A stretch of 64,000 bases of DNA from Alphaproteobacteria bacterium (lineage in GTDB: Bacteria > Myxococcota_A > UBA796 > GCA-2862545): assembly GCA_020632925.1 (NCBI GenBank), contig JACKER010000014.1, positions 186,001-250,000 on the forward strand, in the 5' to 3' direction. This document shows positions 48,450 to 58,175 of the stretch, in pieces. Position 1 is the first letter of the stretch, and each line of letters opens with the position of its first letter. The position numbers and the translations under genes were made by a program. The notes under the pieces were generated by a model. It searched no databases and had not been told where the DNA came from. It saw only the letters and a program-made list of their open reading frames with translations.

Positions 48450-49073
48450 TCAAGCCTCGCCAGCGACCGACACGAGATCCATGGCGGCCAGGTGGTTCAT
48501 CGCGCGGACGAAGTCGGGCGGAGGCAGGACAGTGATGTCCTCGGTCGCGTGGACGACCGCGATCGGGACCCACCTTCGGCCGTCGTACCAGAACAGCTGG
48601 TCGGACAGCGGCTCCTCCGCGCGCTCGGCGGCGTGGCCCAGCGCGGCAGCCAGGACCTGCAGCGCGTCGATGGCGCGAGCGGAGTCGAGCGTGACCACGA
48701 GCAGCTGGTCGCGGCTGGGCACCGCCGCCACGATGCCACCGAGGGGCATCGGCGCGAGCAGGTGCGTCAGGCGGGTCATGCGGGTCGCAGCCAACCCATC
48801 ACCGGACACCACGAAGGACAGCCCGTCCACCGTGTCGACCGGTCGCAGATCGGTGGTCCGGCTCGTACGATCGAGCAGGGCTTCCGCGAGCTTCCAGGCC
48901 GTGACGGCATCCAGGTCCATCACCTCGAGATCGTTGGGGGTCACGGGGCGGACCCCGTCCCCGTCCAGCAACACCAGGGACAGCCACAGGTGATCCCGCA
49001 CGAACTCGCGACTGACTTCCGTCGGATGGGATGACAAGGCCAATCGCAGGGACGTGGACAAATGCACCTCCAT
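48450..49073 (-). CDS. DUF1444 (YtpQ)-like protein
   Basis: 207 residues. AVPSRDQLLVVTLDSARAID followed by ALQVLAAAL, and PLSDQLFWYDGRRWVPI, resemble the C-terminal half of DUF1444/YtpQ proteins, of unknown function. The start may be the in-frame TTG at 49061, because GGAGG lies five bases before it and inside the ATG-started version; the ATG at 49073 has no site of its own. It is divergent from the arginase across a 10-bp inverted repeat. Confidence 0.6.
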   Translation of the reverse strand: MEVHLSTSLRLALSSHPTEVSREFVRDHLWLSLVLLDGDGVRPVTPNDLEVMDLDAVTAWKLAEALLDRTSRTTDLRPVDTVDGLSFVVSGDGLAATRMTRLTHLLAPMPLGGIVAAVPSRDQLLVVTLDSARAIDALQVLAAALGHAAERAEEPLSDQLFWYDGRRWVPIAVVHATEDITVLPPPDFVRAMNHLAAMDLVSVAGEA

Positions 49074-49089
49074 GGATCCATCGCCGGCT

Positions 49090-49141
49090 CGCCCCGATCC
49101 TGTTGTCGAATCTTGTCTGTGGGCGTCGGCCGATCGGGGCG
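49090..49141. promoter_or_regulatory. Long inverted repeat in the DUF1444/arginase divergent promoter
   Basis: CGCCCCGATC (49090-49099) and GATCGGGGCG (49132-49141) are perfect reverse complements with a 32-bp spacer. They flank the probable promoter core. It could be a pair of operator half-sites or the stem of a leader hairpin ending 13 bases before the arginase ATG. Confidence 0.45.
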
Positions 49142-49154
49142 CTAGACAGTGGCG

Positions 49155-50060
49155 ATGGACATCTCCATCACGAACGTTCTCCTCGATCTCGGTGCCGGAC
49201 GGCGCGGGACCGACATGGGTCCCTCGGCGATGCACGTCGCCGGGCTGGTCCCCCACCTGAAGGCCCTCGGGCACCGCGTGGTCGACGTGGCCTCGGTGTC
49301 CGGAGCCACCAGCTTCGAGAACTCGGAGCCGGGCGATCCGAAGGCCCGCTTCCTGCCCACGATCGAGCGGACCTGCCGGGAGATCGCGGATCGGGTGGAG
49401 GCCGACGTCGAGGCCGGCCGCTTCCCGCTGGTGTTGGGGGGAGACCACGCCCAGGCGATCGGGACGATCTCCGGCCTCGCTCGTGCCTACCGTCGACGCG
49501 GGCAGCGGGTGGGGGTCGTCTGGGTGGACGCCCACACGGACATGAACACCCCGGATACCACCGTCTCCGGCAACATCCACGGCATGCCGCTGGCCTCGCT
49601 GCTGGGCTACGGCCCGCCGGAGCTCGTGCGGATCGCCGGGGAGGAGCCGGCGCTGCGTCCGGAGAACGTGGCCATCATCGGGGTCCGCGACGTGGACCGG
49701 TCCGAGACGAGCCTCGTCACGCGGACGGGCGTGCGCGTGTTCACCATGTCCGAGCTGGACGAGCGGGGGACCGCCCTGTGCGTCCGCGAGGCGTTCGAAC
49801 ACGTCTCCAAGGCCAGCGGGGGCGTGCACCTGTCCTTCGATCTGGATGGCGTGGACCCCGAGGACGCGCCGGGGGTCGGCACGCCGGTCCCGGGTGGCCT
49901 GACGCTGCGAGAGTCCCACCTGATCTGCGAGCTCGCGGCGGCGCGGCGGCTGATCGGCATGGAGATGGTCGAGCTCAACCCGACGCTGGACGAGCGCAAC
50001 AAGACCGGCGAGCTCGCGGTGTGGCTCATCCAGTCCGCGATGGGCAAGACGATCCTGTAG
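49155..50060 (+). CDS. rocF: Arginase (ureohydrolase family)
   Basis: Hydrolyses L-arginine to ornithine and urea with a binuclear Mn centre. 301 residues. Metal motifs: GGDHAQAIGT (H98), DAHTDMN (D125, H127, D129) and SFDLDGVDP. SGNIHGMP (138-145) is the arginase substrate-recognition motif, favouring arginase over agmatinase. ATG 49155 is used; an in-frame GTG at 49149 adds two residues. It overlaps the nitrilase-family gene by one base (TAGTG), implying a two-gene operon for arginine or polyamine nitrogen use. Confidence 0.9.
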   Translation: MDISITNVLLDLGAGRRGTDMGPSAMHVAGLVPHLKALGHRVVDVASVSGATSFENSEPGDPKARFLPTIERTCREIADRVEADVEAGRFPLVLGGDHAQAIGTISGLARAYRRRGQRVGVVWVDAHTDMNTPDTTVSGNIHGMPLASLLGYGPPELVRIAGEEPALRPENVAIIGVRDVDRSETSLVTRTGVRVFTMSELDERGTALCVREAFEHVSKASGGVHLSFDLDGVDPEDAPGVGTPVPGGLTLRESHLICELAAARRLIGMEMVELNPTLDERNKTGELAVWLIQSAMGKTIL

Positions 50061-50779
50061 TGCGGGTCGGCATCGTCCAGTTCAAGGCACGGCGCGGGGA
50101 TCTGCAGGGATCTCGTGCGGCGCTCGCGGAGCTGGCGATGGCGGCGGGGGAGGGCGTCGATCTGTTGGTGCTGCCCGAGATGGCGGCCACCGGCTACGTC
50201 TTCCCCGATCGCGAGGCGGTGGCGGCGGTCGCGGAGCCCGCGCGGGGACCGACCTGCGAAGCGCTGGCAGCCGTGGCGCGTGCGCGGGGCTGCTTCGTCG
50301 TGGCGGGCTTCCCCGAGCGGGACGGCGACCAGCTGTTCAACAGCGCGCTGGTGATCGATCGCGAGGGCGAGCTGCGCTTCACGTACCGCAAGACGCTGCT
50401 CTACGACGAGGACCTGCACTGGGCCACGCCGGGCGACAGCGGGTACGCCACCTTCGACACCGGAGCAGGCCGGTTCGGCGTCGGCATCTGCATGGATCTG
50501 AACGACGACCGGTTCGTCGCGTGGGCGCGTGACGCTGCACCCGACGCGATCGCGTTCCCCACGAACTGGGTGAAGGATCCCGAGGGGACGGACGCGTGGC
50601 GCTACTGGGCCTGGCGGCTGGACGGCGTGCGCTCGGCGCTCGTGGCCGCCGACACCTGGGGCCGCGAGGGCGCGACGACCTTCGAGGGGCGCTCGTGCGT
50701 GCTGCGCGATCGGACGGTCCTCGCCTGGCTCCCCGACGAGGGGGACGGGTGGGCGCGGGCCACCCTCCCGGTGTGGTAG
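50060..50779 (+). CDS. Carbon-nitrogen hydrolase (nitrilase superfamily)
   Basis: 239 residues with the complete triad: Glu40 in LLVLPEMAATGY, Lys111 in YRKTLLYDED, Cys144 in VGICMDLND. Acts on amides or carbamoyl compounds in the cytoplasm. Coupling to arginase suggests a role in arginine or polyamine breakdown, such as an N-carbamoylputrescine- or omega-amidase-like step, but the product could also be unrelated. GTG start overlaps the arginase stop by one base. Confidence 0.88.
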   Translation: MRVGIVQFKARRGDLQGSRAALAELAMAAGEGVDLLVLPEMAATGYVFPDREAVAAVAEPARGPTCEALAAVARARGCFVVAGFPERDGDQLFNSALVIDREGELRFTYRKTLLYDEDLHWATPGDSGYATFDTGAGRFGVGICMDLNDDRFVAWARDAAPDAIAFPTNWVKDPEGTDAWRYWAWRLDGVRSALVAADTWGREGATTFEGRSCVLRDRTVLAWLPDEGDGWARATLPVW

Positions 50780-50781
50780 AA

Positions 50782-50800
50782 CGCCCATCGGGAACGGGCG
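50782..50800 (+). terminator. Small hairpin after the arginase-nitrilase operon
   Basis: CGCCC (50782-50786) with GGGCG (50796-50800), starting 3 bp after the nitrilase stop; no T-tract. Weak evidence for a transcript end before the sulfur cluster. Confidence 0.35.
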
Positions 50801-50860
50801 AAGGCCGGGTATCCCTGGCACGCGACCTGCTTCCCCCATGATCCGACCCAGGAGCGACGG

Positions 50861-52083
<1,223 letters not shown>

Positions 52084-52084
<1 letters not shown>

Positions 52085-52989
52085 TGATGGACACCGAGAA
52101 CGTCGACCTGCAGCGCCGCCTGGAGGCCATCGACCGCAAGCTCGATCTCGTGATCGAGCGGCAACGGTTCGTGGAGGATCTGATCGCCGAGATGACCCCG
52201 GTGGTCCGCGAGGTGATCAAGTCGGGATCGAGCCAGCTCGCGAGCATGGAGGAGCGCGGATGGTTCCGCTTCGGCGGTGAGCTGCTCGCCGCGCTGGACC
52301 AGGTGGTCGCGACGACCAGCCCCGAGGACGTGCGGGAGCTGGCGACCCACATCGGCCCCCTCGTGAGCACCCTCCGTCGGGTCTCGGATCCCGAGATCCT
52401 CGATCTCGCGAACGAGGCGACCGACATCGTGACCCACGCGGACGAGGTCCGTCCGGTGGGCATGATGGGGATGGTCCGCGCAGGCACGGAGGCCGACGTG
52501 CAGCGCGGCATGGGGGTGGCCCTCGAGGTGCTGCGTCACCTCGGGCGTCACCACGCCTCCGCCCCCCGCACGCCGGCACCCCCTGCGCCGCCGGCCGCCC
52601 CGCCCGCTCCGACCGCCGCTCCGAAGGCCACGCCCGCGCCCGCGCCCGCCGTGAAGCTGTCCCCGCAGCCGGCACCCTCGCTCGAGACGGTCACCTGGGA
52701 GGGGAGGGCCTTCACGGCCGAGGGCTTCCTGCTCGATCCGAGCACCTGGGACGAGGACCTCGCTCGGAAGATGGCCGACGGTGTGGGCATCGCGCTCACC
52801 GACGACCACTGGCAGGTGATCCGCTGGATCCGCGCGGACTACGCGTCGACGGGCGCCTCTCCGAACGTGCGTCGTGTCGCGTCGGGCTCCGGTGTGGGCA
52901 CGAAGCGGATGTACGAGCTCTTCCCCAAGACCCCGGGCAAGACCGCGGCGATGCTCTCGGGCGTCCCGAAGCCCGTGGGTTGTGTCTGA
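52084..52989 (+). CDS. DUF1641-DsrC/TusE fusion protein
   Basis: 301 residues in two modules. Residues 1-158 are DUF1641: RRLEAIDRKLDLVIERQRFV, then VSDPEILDLANEATDI and RPVGMMGMVRAGTEADVQRG. An Ala/Pro linker runs about 160-200. Residues about 203-301 are a DsrC/TusE-type sulfur carrier: EGFLLDPSTWDEDLARKMAD, LTDDHWQVIRWIRADY, YELFPKTPGK, ending KPVGCV. The penultimate Cys300 (CysA) is present; CysB, expected 11 residues earlier, is Ala289. So it can carry a persulfide on CysA but cannot form the CysA-CysB trisulfide used with DsrAB. Translationally coupled to the SQR-like gene. Confidence 0.88.
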
Positions 52990-53002
52990 ACCGGAGGTCG
53001 AC

Positions 53003-53497
53003 GTGCCCTTTCCCTTCCAGGCCGAGAAGAACCCACAGGAGAACCGTCGGATCGCGCTGATCTGCGCGAAGGGCGGTCTCGACGAGTGCTACCCGGTCCT
53101 CATCATGGCGAACGCCGCCCGCATGGTCGGCATCGACACCAGCATCTTCTTCACGTTCTATGGGCTCGACGTCGTCACCGAGAGCCGCGTGGACCACCTG
53201 TACGTCAACATGGTGGGCAACCCCGCGAGCCCCATCCCGCCGATGCTGGCCGGGCTGCCGGGGATGGAGTCGCTCGGTGCGCACTTCATGGCGAAGAAGA
53301 TGACCGAGCTGGATCTTCCCGGTCCGCGCGAGATGATCCGCATCCTGCACGATTCCGGGACGCGGATGTACGGCTGCGAGCTGGCGATGAAGATGTTCGG
53401 GCGGACGGAGAAGGATCTGCTTCCCGAGGTCGAGGCGGTCATCACCGCGACCGACTTCTTCGAGAAGACCGTCGGGGCCGACATCATCTTCGTGTGA
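53003..53497 (+). CDS. DsrE2-like (DsrE/F/H family) sulfurtransferase
   Basis: 164 residues. IALICAKGGLDECYPVLIMA (17-36), IFFTFYGLDVV, GMESLGAHFMAKKM and MYGCELAMKMFG match the DsrE2 pattern, in which a skeleton Cys (here Cys125) carries a persulfide. Cys21 and Cys29 lie near the N-terminus. GTG 53003 is chosen because GGAGG sits five bases upstream; a longer start inside the previous gene is not needed. 13 bp after the fusion gene, so the three probably form one sulfur-transfer operon. Confidence 0.88.
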   Translation: MPFPFQAEKNPQENRRIALICAKGGLDECYPVLIMANAARMVGIDTSIFFTFYGLDVVTESRVDHLYVNMVGNPASPIPPMLAGLPGMESLGAHFMAKKMTELDLPGPREMIRILHDSGTRMYGCELAMKMFGRTEKDLLPEVEAVITATDFFEKTVGADIIFV

Positions 53498-53519
53498 TCG
53501 ATGGGTGGTAGGGTGGGGC

Positions 53520-54827
53520 ATGAGACGGTTCCCCCTCCACCTCCAGATCCTCGCGGGCATGGGGCTGGGCCTCGTCGGCGGTCTCCTGCTCAACCTCGCC
53601 GGCTCCCAGGGCCTGCTCGACCGGCACGACGTCCTGTTCGCGGGCGCGGTCGGCGAGTGGGTCGGCAAGGTCTTCCTCGCGCTGCTGAACATGGTGGTGG
53701 TGCCGCTCGTCGCCTCCAGCATCGTCTCGTCCTTCACCGGGCTCGGCGGTCAGGGCGGCATGGGGCGTATCGGCGCGCGCATCGGCGGCTACTACCTCCT
53801 GACCAGCGTGCTCGCGATCGCCACCGGCATCCTGCTCGTGAACCTGATCCGACCGGGTGAGGGCGTGGACTACGCCTCGCTCATGGAGGCCGCCCGAGGC
53901 GAGCTCGCCAGCCGCGAGATCCACCCGCCGGACGTGGACGCCACCGCGGGGGTCGGCGTGGGCCAGATCGTGGCCGACATCGTCCTGCGCACCATCCCGC
54001 CCAACGTGATCGACGCCGCGCGGTCCAACACCACCATCCTGTCGGTCCTGTTCTTCAGCGTCGTGTTCGGCGCCTCGGCCGTCGCGACCGGGGGCGATGC
54101 GCTGAAGCGCGTCGACGAGCTCTCCGCGGCGGTCTACGCCGTCATGACCACGATGACCAACGGCATCCTGCACCTCGCGCCGCTCGGCATCTCCGGGTAC
54201 GTGTTCTTCGTGACCTCGACCACGGGCGTGTCGCTGGCGGTCGTGCTGTTCTGGTACATGGTGACCGTCGCGCTGGGGTTGGTGGTCCACGCCTGCGTGA
54301 CGCTGCCCGCGCTCCTGCGGCTGGTCGGCGGACGCTCGCCGATCGCCTACCTCCAGGAGGTGCGGGAGGCCCTGCTGACGGCGTTCTCGACGGCGTCGAG
54401 CGCTGGGACCCTGCCGCTGACCCTGCGGTCCGTCCAGCGCGCGGGGGTGCCCGAGCACGTGGCGACCTTCGCGCTGCCGCTGGGCGCCACCGTGAACATG
54501 GACGGGACGGCCCTGTACGAGGTCGTGGCGGTGTTGTTCATCAGCCAGATGCTGGGCGATCTGTCGCTCGGCCAGCAGGTGGTCGTCGCGTTCACCGCGC
54601 TGCTGGCGAGCGTGGGCGCCGCCGGGATCCCACACGCGGGCCTCGTGATGATGGTGGTCGTGATGCAGGCGGTGGGGTTGCCGACCGACGCCGTGCTCGT
54701 GATCCTCGCGGTCGATCGCGTGCTCGACATGGGGCGGACGACCGTCAACGTGTGGTCCGACATGGTCGGCGCGGCGCTCGTCGCTCGATTCGAGGAGCGC
54801 CCCGCAGCCGCGGGCGAGGTAGCCTGA
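53520..54827 (+). CDS. Dicarboxylate/amino acid:cation symporter (DAACS)
   Basis: 435 residues from ATG 53520. A many-helix membrane protein with the family motifs: a serine-rich hairpin TAFSTASSAGTLPLTLR, then LPLGATVNMDGTALYE, and a final helix RVLDMGRTTVNVWSD carrying the substrate-binding Asp/Arg-Thr/Asn. Imports C4-dicarboxylates or glutamate/aspartate with Na+ or H+. It follows the DsrE2-like gene by 22 bp with the same direction, so it could share the message, though function gives no obvious link. Confidence 0.92.
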   Translation: MRRFPLHLQILAGMGLGLVGGLLLNLAGSQGLLDRHDVLFAGAVGEWVGKVFLALLNMVVVPLVASSIVSSFTGLGGQGGMGRIGARIGGYYLLTSVLAIATGILLVNLIRPGEGVDYASLMEAARGELASREIHPPDVDATAGVGVGQIVADIVLRTIPPNVIDAARSNTTILSVLFFSVVFGASAVATGGDALKRVDELSAAVYAVMTTMTNGILHLAPLGISGYVFFVTSTTGVSLAVVLFWYMVTVALGLVVHACVTLPALLRLVGGRSPIAYLQEVREALLTAFSTASSAGTLPLTLRSVQRAGVPEHVATFALPLGATVNMDGTALYEVVAVLFISQMLGDLSLGQQVVVAFTALLASVGAAGIPHAGLVMMVVVMQAVGLPTDAVLVILAVDRVLDMGRTTVNVWSDMVGAALVARFEERPAAAGEVA

Positions 54828-54839
54828 TCCGGGGGGAGT

Positions 54840-57800
54840 TTGGGGGCGTTCGTCCTCGAGCAGCTGGTGGGGCGTGGTGGACAGGCAGACGTCTACCGGG
54901 CCCGCCACGTGGCCACGAGCCAGCCGGTGGCCGTGAAGGTGATGACGGGGAGCTTCGACGAGGAGCGCCTGGCCGCCTTCCGCCACGAGCTGCGCACGGT
55001 CGCGGGCCTCGACCACCCGCGGATCGTGCGGATCCTGGGCATCGGTCGTGACGACGACGACGTGCCCGTGGGGCTCGAGCCGGGGACCCCGTGGTTCGCC
55101 ATGGAGCTCGGGACCGCGACCCTGCGGGGACGGGTGGACGACTGGGAGGGCTTGCGTCTGGTCGTCCTCGACCTGCTCGACGCGCTGGCGCACGCCCACG
55201 CGCGCGGCGTGCTCCACCTCGATCTGAAGGCGCGCAACGTGCTCCTCGGGTGCCGACGGGGCGGTGGGCTCGAGTCGGGGCTGCTCTCCGGCCTGCGTCT
55301 GTCCGACTTCGGCGTCGCGCGCTCGCTGCTCCACACCGGAGACGCGCGCGTCGTCGGCACCCCGGCCACGATGTCGCCCGAGCAGGTGCGGGGTGAGGGG
55401 CGCCGCTTCGGGCCGTGGACCGATCTGTATGGGCTGGGCCACCTCGTGTGGGAGCTCGCGACGGGGCAGCGGGCCTACCGCGGCAGCTCGAGGGAGATCC
55501 TGCAGGCCCATCTGCGGGGAGTGTTGCCCGCCTTCGAGCCCAACTTCGAGGTCCCCGGGGATCTGCTGGACTGGATCCGGTGGTGCACGGCGATGGATCC
55601 CGCGGCGCGGCCGCAGCGCGCCCTCGACGCCAGGCTCGCGTTCTCGCCCATGGATCTCCCGCGCCGGTCGACGGGGAGGGGACGCGCCTCGATCCCGCCG
55701 CCGCCCGAACGCGACGCGTCGACCCTGGACCTGGACGGGTGGACCGACGAGGTCCCGCTCCCCGCGCCGCAGGAGGCGCCGCTCCCCCCGACGTACGAGC
55801 GTCCGCCGCTGCCCAACGACTGGCGGCGCTTCGACACCGGGATCCTCGCGCCGGTGCTCGCGGACGCCGGGGTGGGGCTGCTGCCGTTCGCCATCCCTCG
55901 CCTCGTCGGGCGAGAGCTCGAGATGGACACGCTGTGGGGTGCGCTGCTCGACGCCGACCTCACCGGGCGTCCACAGGTCCTGGCGGTCCGTGGCCCGGCG
56001 GGCATCGGCAAGACGCGGCTGGTGACGGCGTTCGCCGAGCGGGTCCACGAGCTCGCTGGCGGGCTGATCCTGCGCGTGCGCCACCACGCCGCCCCCGATC
56101 CCTCCGACGGTCTGGCGGTCGCCTTCGCGCGGTCGGCGAACCTGACGGGACTGACGGGCGCCCTGCTCGAGGCTCGGATCGAGGAGGCGCTGCGGGGCAT
56201 GGGGCTCGTGGAGGCCTGGCAGCCCCGGGCGCTCGCCTCCTGGGTCGAGGGTGTCCGGACGCCGACGGTGCCCGAGATCGCGCACGGCCTGGCGGCGCTC
56301 GCTCGCCAGCGGCCCGTGTTGCTGGTGGTGGACGACGCGCGCTTCGCGACCGAGACCCTGCGTGTCGTGCGGGCGCTCACGGAGGTCACGGAAGCGGCGC
56401 GCGTGTGCGTCGTGTTGCTCAGCCGGACCGGGGACGCGATCGAGACCTCCGAGGAGGTCCGCTCGTTGCTCGATCCGCTGGGTCCGCTGGCGATCGACCT
56501 CGGCCCGTTGACCGAGGAGGCCACCGAGCGGCTCCTGAGGGGCTGGGTCGGCTGTGACGCGGCGCTCGCCGGTCGGATCGCGGGGCGCGCCCGTGGACAT
56601 CCGGGGCTCGCGTTGGGGCTGGTGCGGACGTTGGTGGAGGACGGTCGGCTGGTCGCGACGCCCGAGGGGCTGGCGGTCAGCGACGGTCCGGAGCCCGATC
56701 TCCCCGCGGACGTCACCGAGTCGGTGTCGCGTCGCCTGGCGGCGCTCCCTTCCGCGGCGCGCGCCGCTCTCGAGCGGGTCGCGGTGGCCGGGTTGTCGAC
56801 GACCCGTCCGCCCGAGGTCCTGCTGCTGGCGGAGCTCGTCGCGCCGGTCCGCGGGAGCGGCTGGGAGGTCCCGCCCGTCGTGGCCGATGTCGTGGTCGCG
56901 ACCATGCGCGCCGAGGGCAGGCTCGCCGCCGAGCACCTGCGCGTCGCGTCCCAGCCGGGCCTCGGACCCGAGCGGCGCGGGTATCACCTCGTCCAGGGAG
57001 GGCGGCCGGACGAGGCCGTGGACCCCCTGCTCGAGGGTGCGGAGGCGGCGCGCGTGCGCGGGGACATCCGCTCTTCGGCGCGAATGGTGGATCTCGCCGC
57101 CCAGGCGCTCGAGGCGCTGCAGGAGGACGATCCCCGGTGGGCCGCCTGGTGGGAGCAGCGGATCGGGGTCCTGCGGAGCTCCGGGGCCGTGCGCGAGCTC
57201 GAGCAGGAGGTCGACCGCGTGGTCCCGATCGCAACCGAGCGTGGCTGGGAGGCCGTGCTCGCTGGCGCGTCCGAGTCGCGTGCGCTGATCGCGCGGCAGA
57301 AGATGGAGCGCCAGGTCGCGAAGGACTGGGCCATGGACGCGGTCCGCCGCTGGACGGCGCTGGGGCGCACGCGCGACCGATTGCGGGCGATGACCAACGC
57401 CGCGGGCTTCCACGTCGACGATCGGGACGAGGTGACCGCCACCCGGCTGGTGGCCGAGGTCCTCGCGGATCCCGACACGGCCGTGCGTGAGCGGATGGCG
57501 GTTCGCGCCAACCTGGCGCTGCTGCACACCTCGATGGGTCGACACGAGGAGGCCATCCGCGAGCTGAGCCGCAGCGCGGAGGAGCCCGACGCCGAGCAGG
57601 ACGACGCCCTGTTCGGGACGGTCCACCGAGAGCTGGCCTACCACCTCATCGTCCTGGGGAAGCTCGACGAGGCGAGGCTCCACCTGGAGATCGCGGAGGC
57701 CTCCGCCCGTCGCAGCGGCACCGCCCTGATGCTCGCCCGGGTCCTCCAGGTGCGTTCCTGGTGGCACTACCTGACGGGCGATCCCGGGGAGGCCATGCGG

Positions 57801-58175
57801 CACACGGTGCTCGCGGCCGACCTGTACGAGCGGGTGGGTGGGTATCCGGAGGTCGCCCGCCTGACGGCCGCCATCTACCACGCGCTGGCGGAGGAGTGGA
57901 CCCAGGCGGGGGAGGGGGCGCGGCGCTACCTGTTGCGCGGCGCGCGGGCCGGCAACAACGCCCTGACCGCGCGGCTCGTCCAGTTCGCGGCGGAACCCGT
58001 GGCCGACCCCGCGGCGGCGTGGGCGGAGCTGGAGCCCCAGATCGGCCACCTGACGCCAGCGGACTTCCTCACCGTGCCGCTGCTCGAGACGGTGGAGCAG
58101 AGGCGTCCAGAGGTGGCGGATCGCGTGCGAGCGGCGATCCGCCGGCTCGTCACTCGCCCGGGGTGGCCAGGATGA
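54840..58175 (+). CDS. PknK-like Ser/Thr kinase fused to AAA-type ATPase and TPR-like region
   Basis: 1111 residues. Kinase domain at the very N-terminus: VGRGGQADVY, Lys33, catalytic HLDLKARN near 126 (the HRD Arg is Leu, catalytic Asp kept), SDFG. A Pro-rich linker leads to an ATPase module with Walker A GPAGIGKTRL (about 385-394) and Walker-B-like LLVVDDA. The remainder is helical TPR-like repeats. Similar to kinase/ATPase/TPR regulators of the PknK type that integrate several inputs. The only available start is TTG 54840, with GGGGGGAG oddly close. 3' end overlaps the phospholipase gene by 26 bp. Confidence 0.88.
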   Translation: MGAFVLEQLVGRGGQADVYRARHVATSQPVAVKVMTGSFDEERLAAFRHELRTVAGLDHPRIVRILGIGRDDDDVPVGLEPGTPWFAMELGTATLRGRVDDWEGLRLVVLDLLDALAHAHARGVLHLDLKARNVLLGCRRGGGLESGLLSGLRLSDFGVARSLLHTGDARVVGTPATMSPEQVRGEGRRFGPWTDLYGLGHLVWELATGQRAYRGSSREILQAHLRGVLPAFEPNFEVPGDLLDWIRWCTAMDPAARPQRALDARLAFSPMDLPRRSTGRGRASIPPPPERDASTLDLDGWTDEVPLPAPQEAPLPPTYERPPLPNDWRRFDTGILAPVLADAGVGLLPFAIPRLVGRELEMDTLWGALLDADLTGRPQVLAVRGPAGIGKTRLVTAFAERVHELAGGLILRVRHHAAPDPSDGLAVAFARSANLTGLTGALLEARIEEALRGMGLVEAWQPRALASWVEGVRTPTVPEIAHGLAALARQRPVLLVVDDARFATETLRVVRALTEVTEAARVCVVLLSRTGDAIETSEEVRSLLDPLGPLAIDLGPLTEEATERLLRGWVGCDAALAGRIAGRARGHPGLALGLVRTLVEDGRLVATPEGLAVSDGPEPDLPADVTESVSRRLAALPSAARAALERVAVAGLSTTRPPEVLLLAELVAPVRGSGWEVPPVVADVVVATMRAEGRLAAEHLRVASQPGLGPERRGYHLVQGGRPDEAVDPLLEGAEAARVRGDIRSSARMVDLAAQALEALQEDDPRWAAWWEQRIGVLRSSGAVRELEQEVDRVVPIATERGWEAVLAGASESRALIARQKMERQVAKDWAMDAVRRWTALGRTRDRLRAMTNAAGFHVDDRDEVTATRLVAEVLADPDTAVRERMAVRANLALLHTSMGRHEEAIRELSRSAEEPDAEQDDALFGTVHRELAYHLIVLGKLDEARLHLEIAEASARRSGTALMLARVLQVRSWWHYLTGDPGEAMRHTVLAADLYERVGGYPEVARLTAAIYHALAEEWTQAGEGARRYLLRGARAGNNALTARLVQFAAEPVADPAAAWAELEPQIGHLTPADFLTVPLLETVEQRRPEVADRVRAAIRRLVTRPGWPG

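Noticed and set aside
53484..58049. Minus-strand open frame of ~1520 codons opposite the symporter and PknK-like genes
   Set aside because: High GC leaves stops rare; residues are His/Arg/Gln-rich shadow of real genes.
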